Assembly: GCF_052116305.1 (NCBI RefSeq)
Contig: NZ_JBQKLI010000008.1
Location: forward strand, 44,845 to 108,844
Direction of reading: 5' to 3'
Length of the DNA stretch: 64,000 nt
Source of the DNA: JBQKLI01 sp012798975
Lineage (GTDB): Bacteria; Bacillota; Clostridia; Tissierellales; Peptoniphilaceae
The notes below the pieces were generated by a model that was not told where the DNA came from, searched no databases, and saw only the letters and a list, made by a program, of their open reading frames with translations. Positions 41,459-50,400 of the stretch are shown one piece after another (positions within the stretch are counted from its first letter, which is position 1; every line of letters begins with the position of its first letter). The position numbers were made by a program, and so were the translations under genes.

Positions 41459-42640
41459 ATGAAATATGATTTTCAAACTGTAACGAACAGAAGAAATACC
41501 GGATCGATGAAATGGGATCAAATGCTTTTAGATAATCCAGAGCTGGAAGAGGATATTATTCCTCTTTCGGTAGCGGATATGGAGTTTAAAAACCCTCCAG
41601 AAATAAAAGAAGGATTGAAAAACTATATCGACGAAATGATCTTAGGTTATACAGGTCCGACAGAGTCCTACTACGATGCGGTTATCCATTGGATGGAAAA
41701 ACGCCATCAGTATAAAGTAGAAAAAGAATGGATTGTTCAGACGCCTGGTGTTGTAAATGCTTTCTTCAATGCAGTAAGAAATTTCTCGGAAGAAGGCGAC
41801 GGCATTATTGTTATGGGCCCTGTGTATTATCCCTTTTATCTTTCTGCAGAAAAAAACAACAGGAAAATTGTCAATTGCCCTTTGCTAGAGGATAAGGGCT
41901 ATTACACTATGGACTTCGAAAAAATAGAACAAGCGGCACAAAGGAAAGAAAATAAAATTCTTTTATTCTGCAGTCCTCATAATCCTGTAGGAAGGGTATG
42001 GACAAGGGAAGAACTGGAACAGCTTTCGAAGATTATTCTGAGAAATGATCTTTTAGTTGTGTCCGACGAGATCCACAGCGATCTGATCATGCCGGGATAT
42101 AAACATTTAGTTCTTCAAAATATCGATCCCCGTTTGCAAGACCGGATTATTACCTGCACAGCTCCTTCCAAGACCTTCAACCTTGCTGGTCTTGGGATAT
42201 CCAACATTATTATCCCAAATGAAGAGATTCGCAATCGTTTTAAAGAAGGTCTTGTAGAAACAGCCACATTTAACACGATGATGGGATTCAAAGCTTGTGA
42301 GACAGCCTACAATGAATGTGAAGAATGGCTGGAAGAATGTATAGAAGTTATCGATGGAAATCAAAGGTATGTTAAAAAATTCTTCGAAGAAAATTTTCCG
42401 AAAATAAAAGCTCCTTTAGTAGAAGGAACTTATCTTCAATGGGTGGATTTCAGAGCTTTGGATCTAGGAAATGAAGAACTGGAAGAACTGATGACAAAAG
42501 AGGCAAAACTTTATCTAGACGAAGGCTATATCTTCGGCGCGGAAGGAAGCGGATTTGAACGATTCAATCTAGCCTGCCCAAAATCAGTCATAGAGCAAGC
42601 CTTGGAAAGACTGAAAAAAGTTATAGAGAAAAAACTGTAA
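41459..42640 (+). CDS. PLP-dependent aminotransferase, MalY/PatB (C-S lyase) type
   Basis: This 393-residue fold-type I enzyme has the PatB/MalY pattern: IPLSVADMEFKNPPEI, FCSPHNPVGRVW near residue 175, VVSDEIHSDL near 200 and the PLP lysine in TAPSKTFNLAGLG near 237. Enzymes of this group usually cleave cystathionine or other cysteine-S-conjugates to pyruvate, ammonia and a thiol. A true aminotransferase activity is possible but less likely. The C-terminal residues run into a terminator. Confidence 0.9.
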   Translation: MKYDFQTVTNRRNTGSMKWDQMLLDNPELEEDIIPLSVADMEFKNPPEIKEGLKNYIDEMILGYTGPTESYYDAVIHWMEKRHQYKVEKEWIVQTPGVVNAFFNAVRNFSEEGDGIIVMGPVYYPFYLSAEKNNRKIVNCPLLEDKGYYTMDFEKIEQAAQRKENKILLFCSPHNPVGRVWTREELEQLSKIILRNDLLVVSDEIHSDLIMPGYKHLVLQNIDPRLQDRIITCTAPSKTFNLAGLGISNIIIPNEEIRNRFKEGLVETATFNTMMGFKACETAYNECEEWLEECIEVIDGNQRYVKKFFEENFPKIKAPLVEGTYLQWVDFRALDLGNEELEELMTKEAKLYLDEGYIFGAEGSGFERFNLACPKSVIEQALERLKKVIEKKL

Positions 42641-42676
42641 AAGACAGATGCATATTGCATCTGTCTTTTATTTTTT
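42638..42676 (+). terminator. Terminator of the patB-like gene
   Basis: A 15-bp perfect stem TAAAAGACAGATGCA/TGCATCTGTCTTTTA includes the stop codon, with a TAT loop and a T run. Confidence 0.92.
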
Positions 42677-42748
42677 GAACTAAACTCTTATGTTATACTA
42701 AAGTGGAATATACAATTCTTTTAGAAAATAGAATAGGAGAAAAAGGCT

Positions 42749-43432
42749 ATGATAGTTAATCGAAAAAAGCTGGCGTTTTTTCTGCTTTTAATACTGAGCC
42801 TCGGTCTATCCGGCTGTGGATTTTTTTCGAATAAAGAAATTATTACGGAAGAATCAAAATCCCCGGCTATATTTAGAAGAAAAGTAAAACTGAATAGGGA
42901 CAGTGTTTTTTTGAATAAAGATGGATACGAATTTTCAAATCAAAAAGATATCCGTATTCCTGAAGACATCTATCAAGGACACTATGAAATTACTACATCC
43001 AGTCGAGGGAAAATAATCCTATTTCAAGATAGCAAAAAAATATATGAACAGGAACTTTATTCGGAAGAAAGCGGGATTTTTCCGTTGAATACAATTTTGG
43101 ATATTCAGTCTGGAGAAACGATGGAGGTTGAAGGCAATCTCGTTTTTAGACCCGTTAAAGCAAAAAAGTCAGGGGACACTTTACATAACGGATGCTATAT
43201 TGCAGGGAGAGATTTCTCTGAAGGAGGTTATTTGCTTGGAATTTTTCGGGGAAGGGGAGAAGTGATAATCTATAAAAGAAAAGAAGGCAAACGAGTGATA
43301 AGGGAAAAACACGAAGTAGAAGAGGGACAGACTTTAGAAATGGCTTTAGATACAAACTGCGAAATCTGTCTTAAGAATATAGAAACGGCACATCTTATTT
43401 GGCTCTCAAATGTGCAGGATGCTAAAATGTAG
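42749..43432 (+). CDS. Lipoprotein with two related beta-rich modules, function unknown
   Basis: The N-terminus KLAFFLLLILSLGLSGCGFF is a classic lipobox signal (cysteine about residue 23), so the 227-residue protein is anchored on the outer face of the membrane. Two repeated units follow, about residues 68-140 and 148-220. Each has an opening G-x-Y, a central turn and an exposed GETMEV or GQTLEM step near its end. The layout resembles small carbohydrate- or wall-binding beta-sandwich modules found in other surface proteins, but I do not recognise a family. It has no obvious partner. Confidence 0.6.
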   Translation: MIVNRKKLAFFLLLILSLGLSGCGFFSNKEIITEESKSPAIFRRKVKLNRDSVFLNKDGYEFSNQKDIRIPEDIYQGHYEITTSSRGKIILFQDSKKIYEQELYSEESGIFPLNTILDIQSGETMEVEGNLVFRPVKAKKSGDTLHNGCYIAGRDFSEGGYLLGIFRGRGEVIIYKRKEGKRVIREKHEVEEGQTLEMALDTNCEICLKNIETAHLIWLSNVQDAKM

Positions 43433-43515
43433 AACTATAGTATGAAATCTTTCTTTGCGTTATAATAATCATTTGTAGATTGTTCACATATAAGAAAAAA
43501 GAAAGAAGGGGTTTT

Positions 43516-44400
43516 TTGACATTAACAAGCAAACAAAAGGGTGTACTATTTATACTGATATCTGCATTCGGATTTGCGATGATGAATCTTTTTGTAAGAT
43601 TATCTGGGGATCTTCCCAGTATACAAAAAAGTTTTTTTAGAAATTTAATTGCTTTTTTCGTGGCGCTGGTTTATCTGATTCGAAAAAGCAGCAAGACGGA
43701 CAATAAAATATCTTTACCCAAGGGAAAAGATCAATGGGGAATCCTGCTTCTTCGATCCCTCTTTGGAACAGTTGGTATTATAGCGAATTTTTATATGCTG
43801 GATCGTGTTCCTGTAGCAGATGCCTCTGTAATGAATAAATTGGCTCCGTTTTTCGTTGTACTGCTATCCTTTATATTTCTTCATGAGAAAATGAATATAA
43901 GTCAAATATTTGCACTTGTATGCGCTTTTGCCGGAGTGATCTTTGTAGCAGATCCGTCTTTTGATAATGTAAACAGCCTTCATTATCTCGTAGGTGTTTT
44001 TGGCGGATTTTCAGCAGGGGCAGCTTATACTTGTCTTCGCCAGCTGGGGTTATGGGGGGTGGACGGCTCCTTTATTATCTGCTTTTTTGCAGGGATGAGC
44101 TGTATCCTTACACTTCCTTTTCTAATATTGAATTATCATTCTATGACAGCAATTCAGATCTTTCTGTTAGTCTGCACAGGAAGTTTTGCAGCGGTAGGCC
44201 AGTACGGAGTGACGTTTGCTTATAAACATGCTCCCGGAAAAGAAATTTCGATTTATGATTATTCGACAGTAGTATTTACGGCTGTTCTGGGATTTTTATT
44301 TTTATCGGAAGTGCCGGATTTTGGAACGGTGATCGGATCGGCCTTGATATTTGCAGCGAGCCTTGCGATCTTTCTGTATAATAGAAAAAGACAGGCGTGA
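43516..44400 (+). CDS. DMT superfamily (EamA) transporter
   Basis: The protein, 294 residues from TTG 43516, has ten hydrophobic segments in two EamA repeats; the first ends VADASVMNKLAPFFVVLLSFIFL and the second ends YDYSTVVFTAVLGFLFLSE. The start TTG 43516 lies behind AAGAAGGGG; an in-frame TTG at 43480 is possible but has no ribosome site. EamA proteins export metabolites or amino acids by proton exchange. The substrate is not known. Its stop codon sits inside a family B repeat. Confidence 0.85.
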   Translation: MTLTSKQKGVLFILISAFGFAMMNLFVRLSGDLPSIQKSFFRNLIAFFVALVYLIRKSSKTDNKISLPKGKDQWGILLLRSLFGTVGIIANFYMLDRVPVADASVMNKLAPFFVVLLSFIFLHEKMNISQIFALVCAFAGVIFVADPSFDNVNSLHYLVGVFGGFSAGAAYTCLRQLGLWGVDGSFIICFFAGMSCILTLPFLILNYHSMTAIQIFLLVCTGSFAAVGQYGVTFAYKHAPGKEISIYDYSTVVFTAVLGFLFLSEVPDFGTVIGSALIFAASLAIFLYNRKRQA

Positions 44401-44530
44401 TTGCTTCGCAACTCAGGCGCTAGGCGGCACACCTTCGGTGGCCAGGCAGGATGCCTTCGGCACCTAGGAAGAGATAGGCGTGATTGTTTTGCAACACGCG
44501 GCTTAGGCAGCTTGCTGTAGCTGCAGGAAG
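44396..44530. repeat. Family B repeat array, four to five hairpin units
   Basis: Successive units have stems TTGC-TTC-GCAA (44401-44411), CACC-TTC-GGTG (about 44430-44440), TGCC-TTC-GGCA (about 44452-44462), TTGT-TTT-GCAA (near 44484) and a final GCAGCTTGCTGTAGCTGC. Linkers such as AGGCGTGATTG and CACCTAGG recur. Confidence 0.75.
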
Positions 44531-44540
44531 ATTGTATTTG

Positions 44541-44588
44541 AATAAAAAAAGGACGGATACTCAAAAGTATCCGCCCTTTTTTTATTAT
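44541..44588. terminator. Bidirectional terminator between the DMT gene and prs
   Basis: GGACGGATACT and AGTATCCGCCC (one mismatch) form a stem with CAAA loop, flanked by A's and T's, so it can stop transcription on either strand. Confidence 0.85.
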
Positions 44589-44655
44589 TTTTTCTAGGTC
44601 ACGAAGCGATCCTGCCTAGGTTGTGAAGCAAGCTCGCCTGACCTCCGTTAGCAGG
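44588..44655 (-). repeat. Family B repeat copies, opposite orientation
   Basis: Read on the minus strand this contains AGGCAGGATCGCTTCGTGACC (stem TCGC/GTGA) and AGGCGAGCTTGCTTCACAACC (TTG-CTTCA-CAA), matching the units before the terminator. Confidence 0.65.
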
Positions 44656-44660
44656 GCTGA

Positions 44661-45809
44661 CTAAGCTTCTTCCACAGAAGGAGCTTTCTCTTCATCGGAG
44701 ACGATCCCTTTGATTCCTCTTGTTTTATCAAGAAGACGGCTTACGGAATTGTCCAAGTTGATTCTTCTTAAGAATTTCGCAACTAGATTCGATAAGTTTA
44801 CTTGATGGAACCATGGCTGGTTGATAATTTCTTCTGGGACATAAGTTAAATTTGTAGAATAGACTTTGTCGATAAGGCCTGCTTCATAATATTCGTTGAA
44901 TTTTTCAGGACCTTCTGTAAAGAGCGCAAAACTTACTGCACAAAAGATGCGGTTCGCCTTTTTCTTTTTCAATTCCTTGGCGATATCCAGTACAGATCCG
45001 CCGGAAGCGATCATGTCGTCTACGATAAGGATATCCATGCCTTCAACATCTCTACCGATATACTTATGTTCGACAATAGGGTTTTTCCCGCCGATTACTT
45101 TCGTATAATCTCTTCTTTTGTAATAAAGTCCTATATCTTGTCTTAGTACATTGGAATAATAGATGGCTCTATCCATCGCTCCTGTATCCGGGCTGATAAT
45201 GATCATTTCGTTATTCGCAAGTTCTTGTTTTGAAATATTTTCAGTGCTAATAAGAGCGTTTACAATTTCTGCAGTTGGATAAATATTTTCAAAAGATAAA
45301 AGCGGAATTGCATTTTGAACATTTGGATCATGTACGTCAAAGGTATAAATACCGTTGATTCCCATATTCTGAAGTTCATGAAGCGCCATCGCACAGTCTA
45401 AGGATTCTCTCGTTTTTCTGCGATGCTGGCGGCTTCCATATAGAAGGGGCATAACTACATTGATTCGATGAGATTTTCCGTTGATTGCAGAGATAACTCT
45501 CTTAATATCTTGGAAATGCTCGTCAGGACCCATTCTGTTTTCACTCCCGAACATTTTGTAAGTACAACCATAATTACCGATATCGCAAAGAATAAAGATG
45601 TCTTTGCCTCGAACAGATTCGTTAATTTGAACCTTCGCTTCACCATTAGAGAAACGGCTTTCTGTTATATCGATGAGATAACTGAAATCTTCATCTTTGT
45701 TATTTTTCTTTTTCAACCATTCATCTACTTCGCGGCCGATTGTGCTCATGCTTTTTAAAGCGATCAGACCCATTTCACCATAAGATAGTCCATGTTTTTT
45801 TGACGCCAT
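44661..45809 (-). CDS. prs: Ribose-phosphate pyrophosphokinase (PRPP synthetase), long form
   Basis: The 382-residue enzyme makes PRPP from ribose-5-phosphate and ATP. The PRPP-binding motif ILIVDDMIASGGSV lies near residues 285-298, and the ATP/flexible loop RQHRRKTRESLDCAMALHEL near 115-134. The chosen start cat (45807-45809) has a GAGGG ribosome site, and the conserved protein begins MASKKHG; upstream in-frame residues are not conserved. Classical PRPP synthetase is near 315 residues, so this has roughly 65 extra residues, mostly at the C-terminus, a layout found in other clostridia. It is divergent from tadA. Confidence 0.88.
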   Translation of the reverse strand: MASKKHGLSYGEMGLIALKSMSTIGREVDEWLKKKNNKDEDFSYLIDITESRFSNGEAKVQINESVRGKDIFILCDIGNYGCTYKMFGSENRMGPDEHFQDIKRVISAINGKSHRINVVMPLLYGSRQHRRKTRESLDCAMALHELQNMGINGIYTFDVHDPNVQNAIPLLSFENIYPTAEIVNALISTENISKQELANNEMIIISPDTGAMDRAIYYSNVLRQDIGLYYKRRDYTKVIGGKNPIVEHKYIGRDVEGMDILIVDDMIASGGSVLDIAKELKKKKANRIFCAVSFALFTEGPEKFNEYYEAGLIDKVYSTNLTYVPEEIINQPWFHQVNLSNLVAKFLRRINLDNSVSRLLDKTRGIKGIVSDEEKAPSVEEA

Positions 45810-45943
45810 ATGATCCCTCCTGTTATTTCTCTGACTGATTTTTAGGATATCACAGAATGATAATGAAGACAATAAAGGAAAGATGGAATAAAAAATATGT
45901 TCTAAATTGTGGTACTATTTGTAAAGGAGAGGAGCCGATTAAA

Positions 45944-46402
45944 ATGGATGAATATTTTATGAGAAAGGCATTGGAAGAAGCAGAGCTTGCTTATAGAGAA
46001 GAAGAAATTCCTATAGGTGCTATTGTTGTGTATAAGGGCGAAATAATTGGAAGAGGCCATAACAAAGTAGAGCAAGACCAAAATCCCCTGCAGCATGCAG
46101 AGCTTATAGCGATTAAGGAAGCTTCGGAAGCGATAGGGTCCTGGAGGCTGATCGACTGCGATCTTTATGTTACCCTTGAGCCCTGCATTATGTGTTCCGG
46201 CGCTTTAGTCTATTCTAGAATACGAAGAGTAGTTTTCGGAGCCTACGATCCAAAAAGAGGATGCTGCGGCAGTATAATGGAGATACCGCAGGTGAAAGAA
46301 TTCAATCATCATGTGGAAATAAAAGGGGGGGTTCTGAAGGAAGAATGTCTGGAAAAAATTCAGAGATTTTTTCGGGAGCTGAGGGCGAAAAAACGACCCT
46401 AA
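45944..46402 (+). CDS. tadA: tRNA adenosine(34) deaminase
   Basis: This 152-residue zinc enzyme converts A34 to inosine in tRNA-Arg. The catalytic HAE (QHAELIAI) is near residue 52 and the zinc pair in PCIMC near 82-85; the substrate-loop NKVEQDQNPLQHAE is intact. ATG 45944 follows AAAGGAGAGG. An upstream in-frame extension to 45857 would need sequence that is not conserved. It is divergent from prs and followed by a radical SAM gene after an intergenic of about 84 bp. Confidence 0.93.
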   Translation: MDEYFMRKALEEAELAYREEEIPIGAIVVYKGEIIGRGHNKVEQDQNPLQHAELIAIKEASEAIGSWRLIDCDLYVTLEPCIMCSGALVYSRIRRVVFGAYDPKRGCCGSIMEIPQVKEFNHHVEIKGGVLKEECLEKIQRFFRELRAKKRP

Positions 46403-46486
46403 TTGTGTTATGATTGTAATATTGCAAATAAGATAAAAATTAGTGGAAATAACCTAGTAAAATTATGTATAATAAAGAGGACGACA

Positions 46487-47410
46487 TTGAATCAAAGATA
46501 TTACAGCTTGTCAGAGTATTTTAAAGAAAAATATGGATTTAAAATATATAAATTAGGAATCGATGGAGGGTTCAGCTGTCCGAATCGTCAAGAGGGTAAA
46601 AGAGGCTGCCTTTTTTGTTCTGAAAAAGGAGCGGGAGAATTTACCCCAGATCGGAGAAAAACAATTCCAGAGCAGATTAAAGAACAAAAATCGAATTTAA
46701 AACATAAGGATGCAATAAAGTTTCTTGCTTACTTTCAGAACTTTACAAATACCTATGCAGATCCACGCCATTTGAAAAAGCTTTATGACGAAGCTTTAGA
46801 ACAAAAAGACATTATCGGGCTTTCTATAGCGACAAGACCGGATTGTCTAGGAGAAGATGTGCTGGATTTGATTGAACAATACAATAAAAAAGAATGTTTT
46901 GTGGAGCTGGGGCTGCAGACAACTAATGAGAAAACAGCGAGTTTGATTCGTCGAGGATATGATAACTGCTTTTTTTATTGCAGTATTGAAAATCTGAACC
47001 AAAGAAAAATTAAAAGTGTGGTTCATGTAATAGCGGGTCTTCCAGGGGAACAAAAGGAAGATTTTCTAAAAACAATAGAGGATATCAAAGATCTTGGGAT
47101 CTGGGGGATTAAATTCCACAGTCTGTATATTCAGAAGGATTCTGATCTTTATTTACATTACAAAAAAGCTTCTTTTCCGCTTTTGGAAAAAGAAGAGTAT
47201 ATAGATTGGGTCTGCGATGCGTTGGAGCGGATACCTGCGAGTATGGTGGTACACCGTTTAACAGGGGATGCAGACAAGAGTTTATTGTATAAGCCGACAT
47301 GGTCAGCGGATAAATTATCGGTGATCGGAGGGATACAAAAAGAACTCAAGCTGAGAAAGAGTTTTCAAGGGAAGTACTATGCCCAAGAGGGCGAAAGGAG
47401 CAAAGAATGA
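46487..47410 (+). CDS. YtqA-like radical SAM protein (TIGR01212)
   Basis: The protein (307 residues from the TTG start) resembles the TIGR01212 branch of radical SAM enzymes. Its iron-sulfur ligands sit in the spacing Cys-x9-Cys-x2-Cys (SCPNRQEGKRGCLFCSEKG), and the following KIYKLGIDGGF opening is family-typical. The start TTG 46487 is chosen because the conserved part begins with RYYSLSEYFK and AAGAGG lies upstream. The last four bases overlap the next gene (ATGA). Its reaction is not known; relatives are suspected RNA-modifying enzymes. Confidence 0.88.
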   Translation: MNQRYYSLSEYFKEKYGFKIYKLGIDGGFSCPNRQEGKRGCLFCSEKGAGEFTPDRRKTIPEQIKEQKSNLKHKDAIKFLAYFQNFTNTYADPRHLKKLYDEALEQKDIIGLSIATRPDCLGEDVLDLIEQYNKKECFVELGLQTTNEKTASLIRRGYDNCFFYCSIENLNQRKIKSVVHVIAGLPGEQKEDFLKTIEDIKDLGIWGIKFHSLYIQKDSDLYLHYKKASFPLLEKEEYIDWVCDALERIPASMVVHRLTGDADKSLLYKPTWSADKLSVIGGIQKELKLRKSFQGKYYAQEGERSKE

Positions 47411-50400
47411 AATACAACATAGGTCTAGATGTTGGATCGACGACGGTTAAACTCGTCGTCTTAGATGAACAGGATGAAATCAAATACAGCATTTATAAGC
47501 GTCATCTCTCCGATGTGGAGGAAACAGTAAGAGAAGTAGTAGTAGATGCTTATAAAGAAGTAGGAGATGGAGATGTTACCATGATGGTAACAGGATCCGG
47601 AGGGATGTTTGTTGAGAAATATCTCAAGATTCCTTTTATACAAGAGGTGGTTTCGGGAACGACAGCTATCCGAAAATATATTCCCGACACCGATGTGGCT
47701 ATCGAACTTGGGGGAGAAGATAGTAAAATTACCTACTTAAGCGGAAATATCGAGCAGAGAATGAACTCGATCTGTGCGGGAGGTACAGGTGCTTTTATCG
47801 ACCAGATGGCTTCTCTTTTAGAGACAGACGCTTCAGGGCTGAATGAAATGGCGAAAGGTTCTGAAAAAGTATTTCCGATTGCATCGAGATGCGGCGTCTT
47901 TGCGAAGACAGATGTGCAGGCTTTAGTGAATCAGGGTACAAGCAAAGAGGATATCGCTGTCTCTGTATTCCAGTCTGTAGTGAATCAAACCATTTCGAAT
48001 TTAGCCTGCGGAAGACCGATTAAAGGCAATATTGCATTCTTAGGCGGCCCTCTTCATTTCCTTTCCGAACTAGGAGAGAGATTTAAAACTACATTGGGCG
48101 AAGGAGCTAATAATTTTTATGCACCGGAAAATTCTCAGCTTTTTGTAGCGATGGGTGCAGCCCTTGCTTCGAGAGAGGAAGAGGCCAAAGCCTTTAAAGA
48201 TATTATAAAGAATATCAATAAAAAAGTAGAAATCGAAGGGGATAAGAAAAACGAACTAGAGCCCCTTTTTAACAGCGAAGAAGAAATAGCAGCCTTTAAA
48301 GAATCTCATAAAACAGGAAAAGTAAAATACGGGGATCTTGAAAGCTATGAAGGAAATCTTTATTTGGGAATTGATGCAGGTTCTACAACATCAAAAGTAG
48401 TATTGATTGATGAAGACCAAAAAATTCTCTACTCCCATTATGCGAACAATAAAGGAAAACCTCTTGAGCTTGTCATAGAAGTGTTGAAAGAGATCTACAG
48501 CAAGAAACATCCGAATGCTAAAATTCTTTCTTCTGGAATAACAGGATACGGGGAAGACTTTATAAAAGCTGCTATCAATATCGATGTGGGAGAAGTAGAA
48601 ACTATCGCCCATTATCGTGCAGCAAAATTCTTTGATAAAGACGTTGATTTTATTTTAGATATCGGTGGTCAGGATATGAAAGCCATGCATATCTCGAATG
48701 GAATTATCGACTCTATACAGTTAAACGAAGCTTGTTCTTCTGGATGCGGATCTTTTATTGAAACATTCTCGAAATCTCTTCATATGGGTGTAGAAGAGTT
48801 CCAAGAAGAAGCCTTAAGATCGAAACATCCTGTGGATTTGGGTTCTAGATGTACTGTGTTTATGAACTCAAAAGTTAAGCAGGCTCAAAAAGAAGGAGCA
48901 ACGGTAGCCGATATTGCTGCAGGTCTTTGCTATTCGGTTATAAAAAATGCGATACAAAAGGTAATCAAAGTCCGCGATCCTCAAAAACTAGGAAAAAATA
49001 TAGTAGTACAAGGGGGAACCTTCTATGGAGATGCCATCTTAAGAGCCTTTGAAAAAGTATCGGGAAGAATTCCGGTTCGTCCTTCTATCGCAGGGCTTAT
49101 GGGTGCGATGGGAATGGCGCTGATTGCCCAAGAACAGTCTACGGGACAGTCGACGATTGCAGACTTGGAGTTTTTAGAAAACTTCAGCTATAAACAAAAG
49201 CAGACACACTGCGGACTTTGCAGCAATAACTGCGCCTTAAGCATCAATATCTTCAACAACGGTAAAAAGTATATTACAGGAAACCGCTGCGAAAGAGGAG
49301 CAGGTATCGTTACAAAAGACGAGAACAAACTGCCAAATCTTTACAGATATAAATATAAAAGACTTTTCGATTATTACACTCCTTTAACGAAAGAACAGGC
49401 TTCAAGAGGTGTTGTAGGACTTCCAAGAGTTTTAAATATGTATGAAAATTATCCATTATGGTTTACCTTCCTTACAAGTTTAGGCTTTAGGGTTCAACTA
49501 TCCGAAGAATCGACAAGAGAGACTTATGAAAAAGGAATCTCTTCGATTCCCAGCGAGACAGCCTGCTATCCGGCTAAAATTGCCCATGGACATATAGAAG
49601 ACCTTGTAAATCAAGATGTGGATTTCATATTCTATCCTTCTGTATTTTATGAAAAACAAGAGTTCGAAAAGGCTCATAATAATATAAACTGTCCTGTAGT
49701 TATCGGCTATCCAGAGCTGATTAAAAATAATATGGACAGCTTTAAAGAAGAGAAGATCAAGTTTATGAATCCTTTCCTATCCCTTCAGGATAAAGAAGGA
49801 CTTATAAAGAGACTTGCAGAGGAATTTAAAGAATTCGGCATCTCAAAAAAAGAAGTCTCAAATGCTATGGAAAGAGCTTGGGATGAATTAGAAAACTTTA
49901 GAGAGGATATCCGGCAAGAAGGTCAAAGAGCTTTGGAATTTATGGAAGAAAAAGGAATTCATGGAATTGTATTGTCAGGCCGTCCTTATCATATCGACCC
50001 TGAGATAAACCATGGGATTCCTCAGCTGATTACATCGCTGGGTCTTGCGGTTCTATCCGAGGATTCAGTCCTTTCCTATAAAAAAGATGTGGACCAGGAA
50101 CTTCGAGTATTGGACCAATGGGTATATCACTCCAGACTTTATAGGGCAGCAGAAGTAGTAGGAGATTCTAAGAATATGGAACTTGTGCAGTTAAACTCTT
50201 TCGGCTGCGGGCTGGATGCTGTTACAACGGATCAGGTGAAGGAAATCTTAGAGCGCAAAGGAAAAATATATACGACGATAAAAATCGATGAAGTATCGAA
50301 TTTAGGGGCAGTAAAAATCCGCCTTCGTTCCTTAACACAAGCTCTTCAAGGCAGACAATTGAAACTGCCGGTTAAAGCGGAAATGCCGAAGAAAATAGAA

